This document shows positions 34,320-43,470 of a DNA stretch of 64,000 bases, one piece after another. Origin of the DNA: JAPKZH01 sp963715635. GTDB taxonomy: Bacteria; Acidobacteriota; Aminicenantia; Aminicenantales; UBA4085. Numbering within the stretch: the first letter of the stretch is position 1; every line of letters starts with the position of its first letter. The translations under genes were made by a program, and so were the position numbers. The notes beneath the pieces are model-generated. The model did no database searches and had not been told where the DNA came from. It was given only the letters and a program-made list of their open reading frames with translations. The stretch lies in the NCBI GenBank assembly GCA_963715635.1, contig OY970261.1:3534001-3598000 (forward strand). Direction: 5' to 3'.

Positions 34320-35522
34320 ATGAAAAAATCCATCCGGTTTTTTATAATCACGATTTTCTGCTTTGCGGGGCTCGCGCTCCCGGGCTCCTTCATCAAGCTT
34401 AAAGTCACGGCGGAGCTCGCCAATATCCGCCAGAAACCTTCCATAGGAAGCCCCATCGTTCGCCAAATTCCCCAGGGCGCTTTCCTGGAGGCCGTCAGCA
34501 AGGAAGGGGAATGGTACTTGGTCCAGCTCGAACCCGATGAAAGCGGGATTACCTCCGGGTATGTCCATGAAAGCCTGGTCATGACCCTGGAAGAGCCGAC
34601 CCCGAAGAAGCCCCCGCCAGTGCAGCCTCCGGCCGAAGAGAAGCCGAAGGCTGTGGAAAAAGTTGAAAAGAAGGAACCCGAAAAGCCCAAGCCCCCGGAA
34701 GTCGTCGCAGAGCGGCCGCCCCGGACGGAAACCGCCCCGGCAGAACTGCAGGCGGCCCGCTATTCTCTGGCGCTCACCGGGGGAGGGATTTACGCAGCCA
34801 TCGGCGACCCCAATAAAGCGGCGCAGGGGCTGGCCGACTTCTACAGCGAACAGCTCGCAATTTCAGCGGATAAAGAAATCACGCCCATCCACCTCACCTA
34901 TCTTTTCGGCGGAGAGCTCGCCTTTCCCCTCTCCTCGCAATTTTATATCAGCGTCGGCGCGGACTATTTCCAGGGCAAAAAAGAAAGCACCCTCGCTTTC
35001 CAGGAAGGGACAACGTCTGCGATGTTCAAGACCGCTCCCGAAATCACGGCCATTCCCGTCAAGCTGGCCGTTACCTTTTACCCTGCCTCCTCCCTGTATT
35101 TTAAAGTCGGCGCGTCGTATTACTTCGCCAAATGCCGGTATTATTATCGGTTCGAGAAGGACGACTATTGGCAAGAATGGCAGGGCGAAGCCAAGGCTCA
35201 AAATTTCGGCTTCTGGGGCGGGTTGGGATTTGAGTGGAATCTGGACGCCCACCTGGCCTTTCTCATCGAAGCCACGAGCCAGTTTGCCCCGATCAAAGGC
35301 TTCAAGGGAACGGGGACATACGTGGATTCAACGATCACCGAGGTCGCGACCGAAGAGGGCACGCTCTATGCCTACGACGCAAGGATCTCCAGCGTGAATT
35401 CCTACCCGATGCTTTTCATCCGCAACAAGCGGCCCGCCGAAGGCGGCGTCGAGAACGCCCGCGAGGCAGAGATCGATTTTACGGGGATGAGCCTTAAAGC
35501 CGGCTTCCGCATCAAATTCTAA
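34320..35522 (+). CDS. Outer-membrane beta-barrel with N-terminal bacterial SH3 domain
   Basis: 400 residues in three parts. A signal peptide (to about residue 22) and an SH3b domain (residues 28-92: KVTAELANIRQKPSIGSPIV, EGEWYLVQL, GYVHESLV) come first. A Pro/Lys/Glu-rich linker (residues 95-140) follows. A barrel-like half ends in LKAGFRIKF. SH3b domains commonly bind peptidoglycan, so the protein may tether the outer membrane to the wall as OmpA proteins do with another domain. Convergent with the methyltransferase gene. Confidence 0.72.
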   Translation: MKKSIRFFIITIFCFAGLALPGSFIKLKVTAELANIRQKPSIGSPIVRQIPQGAFLEAVSKEGEWYLVQLEPDESGITSGYVHESLVMTLEEPTPKKPPPVQPPAEEKPKAVEKVEKKEPEKPKPPEVVAERPPRTETAPAELQAARYSLALTGGGIYAAIGDPNKAAQGLADFYSEQLAISADKEITPIHLTYLFGGELAFPLSSQFYISVGADYFQGKKESTLAFQEGTTSAMFKTAPEITAIPVKLAVTFYPASSLYFKVGASYYFAKCRYYYRFEKDDYWQEWQGEAKAQNFGFWGGLGFEWNLDAHLAFLIEATSQFAPIKGFKGTGTYVDSTITEVATEEGTLYAYDARISSVNSYPMLFIRNKRPAEGGVENAREAEIDFTGMSLKAGFRIKF

Positions 35523-35608
35523 ATTAACCGTAATAAGATTTGCTTCATTGTCTTTGCCGGCGGCTCTTGGGGCAGGGCAATCTCATTCGGTTCTTCAGGC
35601 CAATCTAA

Positions 35609-36304
35609 TCATGGTTTTTCGAGCAGGGCGATATGGTAGGCGTGGACGCCGCGGATGAGAGGATAAACCCTCTGGACGACAAAACCCGCTGCTTCGGCTT
35701 CCTTTTCAAAAAGGCCCGGCTCGATCATTTTGATGTGTGTCCGGCTCTTTTTCAGCAGGCGCCGCAGCCGGCGCTGGAAGAGATGGACCACGTTCATCCG
35801 GTAGAAAGAAACAACCGCCCAGGCGGACGAAACGCGGAAAAATTCTCCAAGGATTTTTCCCCGGTCGGAAGGGTCGTGGACATGATGAAAAAACCGGATG
35901 GAAAAAACAACCGGGAAAGCCTGATCCTGAAACGGCAATCCCAGCGTGGCGTTTCCCACCGCTCCCGGGTGACCTTTCCCGGATTCCGCTATGTTTTCGA
36001 CTCTCTCGCAGGCGCGCTTCACCATGTGAAAAGAAAGGTCGCAGTTGACAACCCAAAAACCCTGTCCCAACAAAAATCCTGAAAAGCGCCCGTATCCGCA
36101 GGGCATATCCAGCACACGGGCCGGCCCTGACCATCTCCCCTTGACGGATTTGAAGATTTTTTTGAGGATGCGGACTTCCCTGGCATGGACGATCCTCTGG
36201 TCGAGCCCACGATAGCGCCTTTCTTCGTATTCCTTGACCCCGTCGGCCGTGAATTTTGACGAGCGGTTCTCCGGGGATGGGGCCGAAATAGCGCTCCCTT
36301 TCAT
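35609..36304 (-). CDS. SAM-dependent class I methyltransferase
   Basis: About 231 residues. The SAM-binding motif I is VLDMPCGYGRFSGFL, followed by VNCDLSFHMVKRA and VFSIRFFHHVHDP, as in class I methyltransferases acting on small molecules or sugars. It ends the minus-strand LPS-core operon. I start at ATG 36304 (MKGSAI); starts further upstream overlap the previous gene. The substrate is unknown. Confidence 0.78.
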   Translation of the reverse strand: MKGSAISAPSPENRSSKFTADGVKEYEERRYRGLDQRIVHAREVRILKKIFKSVKGRWSGPARVLDMPCGYGRFSGFLLGQGFWVVNCDLSFHMVKRACERVENIAESGKGHPGAVGNATLGLPFQDQAFPVVFSIRFFHHVHDPSDRGKILGEFFRVSSAWAVVSFYRMNVVHLFQRRLRRLLKKSRTHIKMIEPGLFEKEAEAAGFVVQRVYPLIRGVHAYHIALLEKP

Positions 36305-36308
36305 TTTG

Positions 36309-37604
36309 TCATGCTTTGAAGAAGACATATTTTGGGCTGCCCTCGATCTTGATCCGTTGGCGCGCCGCCAGATCCTTGCCGTCCCGGTCCAAGATTCTCT
36401 CCACCGACCTCGAAAATTCATGCTCGAAGGGAACGCCGTTCGTCCAGCACGCGGCAAAATCCCTGCCCTGTTTCTCGAACAAGAAGATCTCGCCGCCGGC
36501 GCTCACGGCGGGCACCGCTTTTCCGACATAGGTGCTGTCCCCGATGATCCCGGCCATCGTTTGAAAGGCGAAATAGCCCGGCCGCTTCCGCCACGGCGCC
36601 TGGCGGCTGTCGATCAGCCCATATCCCGGTGATACGAGCTGCCACCAAAACACTCGCTCGATCAGACCGCTCGCTAGGCAGAGCAGATAATATCGGACAA
36701 GATAGTCCGCCTGCTCGTCCTCCGTGACATTGGGCGTTCCTGAAGCCGGCGAGAATGGACCGCTCCCCTGGAGAGGCCAGTTGACTTCACTGATCCAACA
36801 GTCGCACTCGCGGCCGGCTGAGCTGTCCGCGACCGCCTTGAACAGCGCGACCTTCATGGCCGTCGTCCAGCCAAACTGCGCGTTTTCCGGAGCGCCCACC
36901 CTGTCCACGTATAAAAGCGAGGTGATTTTATCGAACGGCAGCCGGCTCAGGGTCGGCGGATAGAGATGGAACTCAAAATCGATCACAGCCGGGCCGATAA
37001 GCTTGATCCCGTATTTCTCACGGAGCGGAACCGCCGGCTGCGCCAGCTTCAAATATTCCGTAAAGTCCCAGACGCCCCATTTGGTCCTGTTCCAGGCATG
37101 ACCGACTTCAAAATACGGACAGATCGGGCTCAGGCGGGCAACAACGTCTTCCAGAAAATTCGCCCAGGCCGCCTCCTCGAAAACATCCTGGCGCCGCTGC
37201 AACAAGGCGATCGTCAGGCCGAAGCCCTGGCCATGGAGCAGCCTAGCGAATTTTTCATAGGCATCCAGCCGGTCTCGCTCCCACGATGGGATCCGGACCA
37301 GGGTTTCACGGACGCCCGCAGCCTTTAGAAGCTCGACAACCTCGCCGGTTTTTTCGGCCACCGGCGGGAGCGGCGGCGAAACCGAGACGGCGAACGCATC
37401 CGGACTGAGGAACACGCGCTCCCGAAACATTTTTTTCCGGTAGCGCCGATAGAGCCGCAAGCCGGGAATTCCATAGCGGAGGTCGGCGGCCGCCAGCGAA
37501 AGGTAGGTTCGCCAATGCCTGAAATGGTGGCGCGTCCGCGCGGACCTCTGCGCCACGTTGTGCGGCTGGTCGGCGAACTCATTCCACTCGAATGCGTATT
37601 TCAT
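36309..37604 (-). CDS. Glycoside hydrolase-like TIM-barrel protein in LPS-core operon
   Basis: 431 residues, no signal peptide. The pattern fits a clan-A type barrel: IPSWERDRLDAYEKFARLL, ICPYFEVGHAWNRTKWG (strand with a possible acid/base residue) and DCWISEVNWPLQGSG (strand with the expected nucleophile Glu), then a C-terminal small beta domain. Enzymes of this type in LPS loci are uncommon. Neighbours are a methyltransferase and an LPS kinase, so it may trim or build the core. It may have lost hydrolytic activity. Confidence 0.55.
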   Translation of the reverse strand: MKYAFEWNEFADQPHNVAQRSARTRHHFRHWRTYLSLAAADLRYGIPGLRLYRRYRKKMFRERVFLSPDAFAVSVSPPLPPVAEKTGEVVELLKAAGVRETLVRIPSWERDRLDAYEKFARLLHGQGFGLTIALLQRRQDVFEEAAWANFLEDVVARLSPICPYFEVGHAWNRTKWGVWDFTEYLKLAQPAVPLREKYGIKLIGPAVIDFEFHLYPPTLSRLPFDKITSLLYVDRVGAPENAQFGWTTAMKVALFKAVADSSAGRECDCWISEVNWPLQGSGPFSPASGTPNVTEDEQADYLVRYYLLCLASGLIERVFWWQLVSPGYGLIDSRQAPWRKRPGYFAFQTMAGIIGDSTYVGKAVPAVSAGGEIFLFEKQGRDFAACWTNGVPFEHEFSRSVERILDRDGKDLAARQRIKIEGSPKYVFFKA

Positions 37605-37635
37605 TATGGGCGGTCCTCATGATTATGCCGGATGG

Positions 37636-38484
37636 TCATGATTGGATCCTCAGCGCGCGTGCCAGCTTCTTGAGCTTCAGCCTTTTTTTCAGCCCGAGAT
37701 ATCCCGTGAAGACTGTTTTGTTCAGACGATACCAGAAAATGAATCGCGCTGAGGGCGATTCTCCGCGGCGGCCGGCATACTGTTCCAAAAAGTAAAGCCT
37801 CTGCGCCGGCGGAATGCCTAGGCGGATGAGGTTCTTGGCGCGGGCCGGGAGGCCGATTTTTTTTGGGGGGCGAATTCGGATGCGATTGGTGTCTAGAAAA
37901 TAAAAATGGAAACCGCCCGGGGCTCCCGCGTCTTTTTTAACGAGGATGTTTCCGTCCGAGAGGTCCCGGTGGAGAATCCCCCTCTCATGGCAGACCCGGA
38001 GCGTGCGGGCCAGGACGGCGAGGAGGGGGCGGAGCTCATCGTCGGGAAGTTCCATCCAGAGATGGCGAATCTCGCGGCCGCCGAGAATTCTCTCGCTCAG
38101 GAAGAAGCTCTGTGCGACAAACCCCCGCTTTCGTTCTTCCATCCAGACCAGGGGAAAGGGCGTTTCCAGGCCTCGTTCGAGGAGAGCGCAGGCTCCCCGC
38201 CAGGCCTTGGCCGCCTTGGATGCCTGGAAAAGGCTCTTAAATTTATCGATTCCATAAGAATAGTATTCTTTGATGACCACCGCTCTGGCCATCCCTCCTT
38301 CCAACGGGATCGACACGGCGCCGACCCTGTTCCTGCTGTCCAAGAGGATTTCCGCGGCCGGGCCGGCCAAGAGCTCTCGGCAGTCGGAAATGGCGGCCAG
38401 GAAGGAGGGCGTCGCCGCCGTCGCCGCGATGCGCCCTCTGAAAGGAGGGAGGTCGAGGGGACGGCTGTCGATTCTTTTATCCAT
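37636..38484 (-). CDS. Lipopolysaccharide (Kdo/heptose) kinase-like protein
   Basis: 282 residues of the protein-kinase-like LPS kinase group. The catalytic loop reads HRDLSDGNILV and the metal site is DTNRIR (where kinases have DFG-like DxxR). Phosphorylates sugars of the inner core in related systems (WaaP, KdkA). The intact loop suggests activity. It lies 31 bases from the GH-like gene and 6 from the GT4 gene. Confidence 0.82.
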   Translation of the reverse strand: MDKRIDSRPLDLPPFRGRIAATAATPSFLAAISDCRELLAGPAAEILLDSRNRVGAVSIPLEGGMARAVVIKEYYSYGIDKFKSLFQASKAAKAWRGACALLERGLETPFPLVWMEERKRGFVAQSFFLSERILGGREIRHLWMELPDDELRPLLAVLARTLRVCHERGILHRDLSDGNILVKKDAGAPGGFHFYFLDTNRIRIRPPKKIGLPARAKNLIRLGIPPAQRLYFLEQYAGRRGESPSARFIFWYRLNKTVFTGYLGLKKRLKLKKLARALRIQS

Positions 38485-38490
38485 TTCGAC

Positions 38491-39600
38491 TCAATGATAC
38501 CGCTTTCTTAGAATTTCGGCGAGCCGGACGGCCCCGGCCTGGGGCGAATGGTTCTCTTTAACCCGCTGATAGCCGTTGGCGGCGATGCGGCGGCGGAGGT
38601 CCGGGTCCCTTTTTAACTCCAGGATCCCGGCCGCGAGTGCGCGGGGCAGCGGCTCATCGCAGAGAATCATGTGTTCCCGGTGATGGAAATATTCCTCGAC
38701 CGCCGGGGTCCGGGCCGTGATGACCGGTTTACCCATTCCCAACGACTGGAAAACCTTGTGGGGAACGACGCGGCCGGCCTTTTCGGTGCGGCCGAATATC
38801 CCGAGGCAAACGTCCGCCTCGTCAATCGCCCGCGGAAGGTCTTTCTGCGGAAGCCAGCCGGCAAAATCGACGTTTTCTAGCCTGTACGCCGATGCAGCGG
38901 CTTTGATTTTCTGGAGTGTCTGGCCTGAGCCGACCAGCCGGAAATGGACAGAGGGATCTTCGCCGGCAAGGATATTGGCCGCCTCGATGACGACATCCGC
39001 GCCGTGAAGAGGCAGGAACGACCCGTAAAACAGGATTTTAAATTCCGTGGGCGGCCCGGGCGCGGTCCGGGGACGATCTTCTATTTTAAAAAGCTCGTCG
39101 TCATAGCCCAGGGGAAGAACCTCTATCTTCTCGGCCCTGACCCCATATTCCCGGCAATAGTATGCTTTGTGCGCCGCCGTATCGGCCAGAACAAGGTCGG
39201 CCAGCTTGAACGCCATTGCATCGATTTGAAAATTCCACCACGCCGAGGGCGAGTCGGCCGGCTTTCTCTTCCAATCGACAATTTTTGTTTCGTAGCGGGA
39301 GGCCAGAGGGTCAAAGATGACTTTTTTCGAAGCGAGCAAAGATAAAAATTTGGCCAGTGGGATGTCTTTCTGGCAGAATTCCGGGACGAATATATAATCA
39401 GGGGATTGTCCCCGTGCCATCCCCCGAGCGCCGCCCGAACGTCCCCAAGAGAGGAGGAGAAGGGGGTAACGGATCCAGGCCTTGAATTTCGCGCTCGCCC
39501 GGCATTCCCGCACATCCGCCCCAGCGAGCTCCAGACCGCGCCGGATCACTGCGTTTCGCGGATAGTCCGGATCGTAGGCGCCGAAGAAAAAAAACCTCAT
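38491..39600 (-). CDS. GT4-family glycosyltransferase
   Basis: 369 residues with GT-B architecture. The C-terminal half contains FKILFYGSFLPLHGADVVIEA, a donor-binding FAGWLPQKDLPRAIDEADV and GKPVITARTPAVEEYF, in which the EX7E-like region contacts the nucleotide sugar. It is first in the four-gene minus-strand core operon and divergent from the plus-strand one. Donor and acceptor cannot be told. Confidence 0.85.
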   Translation of the reverse strand: MRFFFFGAYDPDYPRNAVIRRGLELAGADVRECRASAKFKAWIRYPLLLLSWGRSGGARGMARGQSPDYIFVPEFCQKDIPLAKFLSLLASKKVIFDPLASRYETKIVDWKRKPADSPSAWWNFQIDAMAFKLADLVLADTAAHKAYYCREYGVRAEKIEVLPLGYDDELFKIEDRPRTAPGPPTEFKILFYGSFLPLHGADVVIEAANILAGEDPSVHFRLVGSGQTLQKIKAAASAYRLENVDFAGWLPQKDLPRAIDEADVCLGIFGRTEKAGRVVPHKVFQSLGMGKPVITARTPAVEEYFHHREHMILCDEPLPRALAAGILELKRDPDLRRRIAANGYQRVKENHSPQAGAVRLAEILRKRYH

Positions 39601-39648
39601 TTTTTCTGTTTTTAATCCATCGGCCGCGTTTTGTCAATGAAGCTCGGG

Positions 39649-39676
39649 TTGACGGACGGCAGAATTGTGGTATATT
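39649..39676 (+). promoter_or_regulatory. Promoter of the plus-strand LPS-core operon
   Basis: TTGACG (39649-39654), 16-base spacer, TATATT (39671-39676) with TGG extension; ATG at 39713. Confidence 0.6.
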
Positions 39677-39712
39677 CTGTCTTCGCTTTATTTCACTTCT
39701 AGGAGACGCAAC

Positions 39713-39901
39713 ATGGCAGTTGATCCCCAGCTTCTCGAAATTCTCGCCTGCCCCGTGTGCAAAACGGACGTGAAGCTCACCGCGGACGAAAAAGGCCTGA
39801 AGTGCGTGAAATGCCACCGCGTTTATCCCATCAAAGACGACATCCCCGTGATGCTCATTGATGAGGCCACGATTGACCCCAAACGGCCGACCAAAAGCTG
39901 A
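39713..39901 (+). CDS. Trm112/UPF0434-like zinc-ribbon small protein
   Basis: 62 residues: LLEILACPVCKTDVKLTADE and LKCVKCHRVYPIKDDIPVML. Both CxxC pairs are present. Bacterial members often sit next to lpxK or LPS glycosyltransferase genes, as here. Its 3' end overlaps the GT9 gene by 44 bases. Confidence 0.85.
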   Translation: MAVDPQLLEILACPVCKTDVKLTADEKGLKCVKCHRVYPIKDDIPVMLIDEATIDPKRPTKS

Positions 39902-40973
39902 CCCCGACCCCGGAGCGCTCAAAAAAATCCTCCTCATCCGGCTGCGGCGCATCGGCGACGTCATTATGACTACGCCGGCCGTCGCTCTTCTCAAAACTCA
40001 CCTCCCCGGCGCCTCTTTGACATACCTCGTCGAAGAGCCTTACCGGAGGCTGGTCGAGGGAAATCCCCATCTGGACAGGGTCTTCGTCATCGAAAAAAAG
40101 CAGAAATTTAGCGATTTTGTAAAGCTCATCCTCCATGTCCGACGCGAACGCTTCGACGCCCTCCTGGATTTTCACGGCGGGCCTCGGGCCTCCTGGATCA
40201 CTTTTTTTTCCAGGGCGAGGCTCAAGATCGGCTACGGGATCAAACGCAAAGGGTTCCTCTACGACGTCCGCGTTCCCAGGGGCCGGGCAGGAAACGAAGG
40301 CGGCTTTGTCCATAGCGTCGAAAACCACGCCAATCTGGTGCGGGCCCTGGGCATTACATTCGAAGGCTCGGCCGTTCCGCCGCTGTCTCTGCCTTCTCCG
40401 ACAAAAGAAGAGGCCGACCGAGTGAACAAGATCCTCGAGGGCAGGGGCGCCCTTCGATCGAAAAACGTCGCTCTGCACATCGGCGCCGGCAACGAATTCA
40501 GGGATTGGGGCACGAAAAATATTGCCGCCCTTGTCCGGCAGCTGGTTCAGATCCCCGGCATCAAAGTCGTGTTGATCGGTTCGGCCTCGGAGGACGACAA
40601 AAGAGCCGAAGCCAAAATATTGAGGACGGTCGCCACGGCAGGCATCGAAGCATCCCAAAAAATCATCTCTCTCGTCGGGCAGCTCAATCTCATGGAAATG
40701 AAAGAGCTGATCACACGGGCCGCCCTCTTCGTCGGTCCGGATAGCGGGCCGATGCACATCGCGGCGTCAAGCGCGACGCCGATTGTGGCCTATTTCGGCC
40801 CGACCCTCCCCGCCCATTTTGCGCCGTGGAAGGCCAATGCCGTCATCATCGAAAAAGACATCGACTGCCGCCCCTGTGAGCAGCGCCGCTGTGTCACCGC
40901 CGATTTCCGCTGCCTGCAGACGATCACGCCCGAGGAGGTCTTGGCCGCCTGTCAACCTTTTTTATCCCCCTGA
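39858..40973 (+). CDS. GT9-family heptosyltransferase
   Basis: 371 residues. Typical start ILLIRLRRIGDVIMTTPAV, then FHGGPRASWITFFSRARLKIGY. C-terminal donor-binding motifs are IGAGNEFRDWGTKN and LFVGPDSGPMHIAAS. These enzymes add ADP-heptose to the LPS core, and hldA of the ADP-heptose pathway lies in the same operon. The start is uncertain; the conserved part begins about 20 codons in. Confidence 0.88.
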   Translation: MMRPRLTPNGRPKADPDPGALKKILLIRLRRIGDVIMTTPAVALLKTHLPGASLTYLVEEPYRRLVEGNPHLDRVFVIEKKQKFSDFVKLILHVRRERFDALLDFHGGPRASWITFFSRARLKIGYGIKRKGFLYDVRVPRGRAGNEGGFVHSVENHANLVRALGITFEGSAVPPLSLPSPTKEEADRVNKILEGRGALRSKNVALHIGAGNEFRDWGTKNIAALVRQLVQIPGIKVVLIGSASEDDKRAEAKILRTVATAGIEASQKIISLVGQLNLMEMKELITRAALFVGPDSGPMHIAASSATPIVAYFGPTLPAHFAPWKANAVIIEKDIDCRPCEQRRCVTADFRCLQTITPEEVLAACQPFLSP

Positions 40974-40982
40974 ACCGGTTCA

Positions 40983-40991
40983 TGATATAAT
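40983..40991 (+). promoter_or_regulatory. Extended -10 promoter of the O-antigen ligase-like gene
   Basis: TGATATAAT, 21 bases before the ATG; no clear -35 box. Confidence 0.5.
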
Positions 40992-41011
40992 AGCCGTCTT
41001 TCAATATTCCG

Positions 41012-42277
41012 ATGAAAAAATATTTTGCTTCCATCGTCCGGGCGCTTACGAGCGGCAAAAATGCGTGGGACGTGCTGTTGATTCTGACAGTCGCCCTTGC
41101 CTTTCTCTTCTCCTTCATCTCGATCAGTGCGACCGAGGGTTTTCTCACGCTCGCCCTTATTTCCCTGATCATCCTGCTCATCCGGAAAAAGGTCAAGCTG
41201 GCCTTCCCTGCCTTCTTCTGGCCGCTCCTCGTCTATGCCGGCCTATCGCTTGTCTCGTCCGCCTTCTCGGTCAATCCCGAGATGAGCTTTCGAGATTCTC
41301 GGGACTTGCTCCTGCTTCTCATCGTGCCCATCGTCTACATGGCCATTTCACGAAAAGAGGACCTTCACTTGGTCATGGGCGCAATCTTTGCCTCGGCCCT
41401 GGCCAGCACATTCTACTCGCTTTGGTACTATTTATTCAGGGCAGACCCGGGAGAGCGGGTAAAAGGATTCATGGGCCATGTTATGACCCAGGCCGGCCTC
41501 CTCCTCCTCTTCAGCGCCTTCGCGCTGGGCATGATATTCTTCGGGCGGGGCAAGACGAGAATCGCCTGGGGAGCGGGCCTCTGCCTCGCCGCCATATCGC
41601 TCGTTTTGACTCTCACCCGGAGCGCCTGGATCGGGCTGGCCGTGGGTCTGTGCATCATCCTGCTTCTTTGGAAACCAAAGACGATGATCCTGGTGCCGAT
41701 CTTGGCGGCGATCGTCTTTTTGGCAAGCCCGCAGACCGTCAAAAGGCGCGCCCTGAGCATCTTCAGCCTTCGCGGTTATTCCAACATAGAGCGGATCCAA
41801 TACTTCAAAGCGGGGATAAAGATCATCGGGGACTTTCCGCTCTTCGGGACGGGCCCGGATACTGTGGATATGGTTTTCCAGAACCCGAAGTACGGGCTCG
41901 GTGAGCTGGCCAAGAGGAATGTGCATTTGCACGACAATTTCATCCAGATCGCCGCCGAACGGGGGATTATAACGCTGGCGGCCTGGCTGGCGTTTGTCAT
42001 CTGGGCGTTCATTGAATTGCTGAAGCTTGCCGGGCGCAAGGCCGGCCCGCGGCCCGCGCGGGATCCGCTGGCGGCGGGAGCGCTGGCCGCGTTCACCGCG
42101 TTTCTCGTCGCGGGCTTATTCGAGTATAACTTTGGTGATTCCGAAGTGGTCTCGCTCTTCCTGTTAATCCTGACTCTTCCCTTCATCCCCGCGGGACGTT
42201 TTCCCGCCGGCTCCCTGATTTCCCCGCAAAAAACCCAAAATTCTCCTGATACCGCGCCCCGCCCGCCTCAAAAATGA
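41012..42277 (+). CDS. O-antigen ligase (WaaL)-like membrane protein
   Basis: 421 residues with about eleven hydrophobic segments and a long periplasmic loop. In that loop are IIGDFPLFGTGPDTVD and a histidine in NVHLHDNFIQIAAERG, both typical of the ligase/polymerase (Wzy_C) domain. The company of GT9 and hldA favours ligation of O-antigen to the core; Wzy polymerase is the alternative. Its stop overlaps the next start by 4 bases. Confidence 0.8.
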   Translation: MKKYFASIVRALTSGKNAWDVLLILTVALAFLFSFISISATEGFLTLALISLIILLIRKKVKLAFPAFFWPLLVYAGLSLVSSAFSVNPEMSFRDSRDLLLLLIVPIVYMAISRKEDLHLVMGAIFASALASTFYSLWYYLFRADPGERVKGFMGHVMTQAGLLLLFSAFALGMIFFGRGKTRIAWGAGLCLAAISLVLTLTRSAWIGLAVGLCIILLLWKPKTMILVPILAAIVFLASPQTVKRRALSIFSLRGYSNIERIQYFKAGIKIIGDFPLFGTGPDTVDMVFQNPKYGLGELAKRNVHLHDNFIQIAAERGIITLAAWLAFVIWAFIELLKLAGRKAGPRPARDPLAAGALAAFTAFLVAGLFEYNFGDSEVVSLFLLILTLPFIPAGRFPAGSLISPQKTQNSPDTAPRPPQK

Positions 42278-43470
42278 GCAAGAAGAGAAGAGGTTTTGTT
42301 TTCGCATTGGCGGCCGTGCTGCTTGTTTATGCCGGCTGGATCGGTTGGCAAACCTTCCGCTTCAAAACATATCCTTCTCCGACCGTTCCGGCCGGATCGT
42401 CCGCCGAACCCGGCCCGCCCGTGCATGAAGTCATGGGCGTCTATCATATCCACTCGCGCTATTCGGACGGGTGGAAATCGGTCGAGCAAATTGCTTCGAT
42501 CGCCGCCCGCGCCGGACTCGACTTCATCATCCTGACGGACCATGGGAAGCCAAATCTTCTTTGTCTGTCATCGCAGGGGTGGAAGGACGGGTTGCTCGTG
42601 CTGGCCGGGTCCGAGCTCTCCGTAAACCGCGGCCATCTTGTCGGCCTGGAATTCCGCAGCCCCTCTTTGTCTTTTTCCCAGACGACCGAGATCGCGGCCG
42701 AGGAGATCGCTTCCCTGGGCGGGTTTTCCATCATCGCCCATCCTTATTCAAAAGTGCGTTGGTCGTGGGGGACGACCATACCTTACTCGGGGATCGAGAT
42801 CATCGACGAAGACACGATGTTCAGAAAGAATATCCCCAAGTCTCTGCTCTATCTGCCGGCGCTTCTCGTCAACCCGAGGTTGGCTCTGCTTCGAATTATC
42901 GCTCCTCCCCGGCAGGCGATCCGCAAATGGGACGAGCTCAACGGCCGTCGCCAAAATCGCATTTATGGATACTTTAGCGCCGATGCCCATTACCTCTATC
43001 GGGCGGTCTTCCCCATCTTCCATCTCCACGTGTTGCTGGAGAATCCCTTGGCGCCGGAATTCGAGGCGGCCCGGCGGCAGGTCTTTGACAGCCTGAAAAA
43101 CGGGCATTTCTACAGCGCCGTCGATGGCGCCGCCGGCGCCAGAGGGTTTAACGTCTGGGCGGAATATGATTCTAAGAAATTCTCGATGGGCTCGGAATTG
43201 GACACGATGAGCGAACCCGCCGGTCCGGCGGCTCCGTTGAAGTTGCGCGTCACGGCGCCTTTTTCAGTGCCCTTCGAGATCAGGCTTCTTTGCAACGGCC
43301 AGGTCATTTTGAGGTCGGAGAAGAGAGACGTGACATTCGAGGCGGGTGCGCCCGGCGTTTATCGCGTCGAAGTCTATCTCAAGGCGAAATCGCCTCTTGA
43401 TTCCGACGTCCCCTGGATCCTCTCCAACCCGATTTTTTTCAATACTCCATTAAGGAAGGAACGCCGATGA
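42274..43470 (+). CDS. Membrane-anchored PHP-domain phosphoesterase
   Basis: 398 residues. An N-terminal anchor (residues 8-25) precedes a PHP metal-dependent phosphoesterase fold: YHIHSRYSDGWKS, ILTDHGKPN, IIAHPYSKVRW and YFSADAH. The C-terminal 90 residues look like a beta-sandwich. It overlaps the ligase-like and hldA genes by 4 bases each (ATGA), so all three are translated together. A role in LPS phosphate trimming or lipid-carrier recycling is inferred only. Confidence 0.75.
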   Translation: MSKKRRGFVFALAAVLLVYAGWIGWQTFRFKTYPSPTVPAGSSAEPGPPVHEVMGVYHIHSRYSDGWKSVEQIASIAARAGLDFIILTDHGKPNLLCLSSQGWKDGLLVLAGSELSVNRGHLVGLEFRSPSLSFSQTTEIAAEEIASLGGFSIIAHPYSKVRWSWGTTIPYSGIEIIDEDTMFRKNIPKSLLYLPALLVNPRLALLRIIAPPRQAIRKWDELNGRRQNRIYGYFSADAHYLYRAVFPIFHLHVLLENPLAPEFEAARRQVFDSLKNGHFYSAVDGAAGARGFNVWAEYDSKKFSMGSELDTMSEPAGPAAPLKLRVTAPFSVPFEIRLLCNGQVILRSEKRDVTFEAGAPGVYRVEVYLKAKSPLDSDVPWILSNPIFFNTPLRKERR

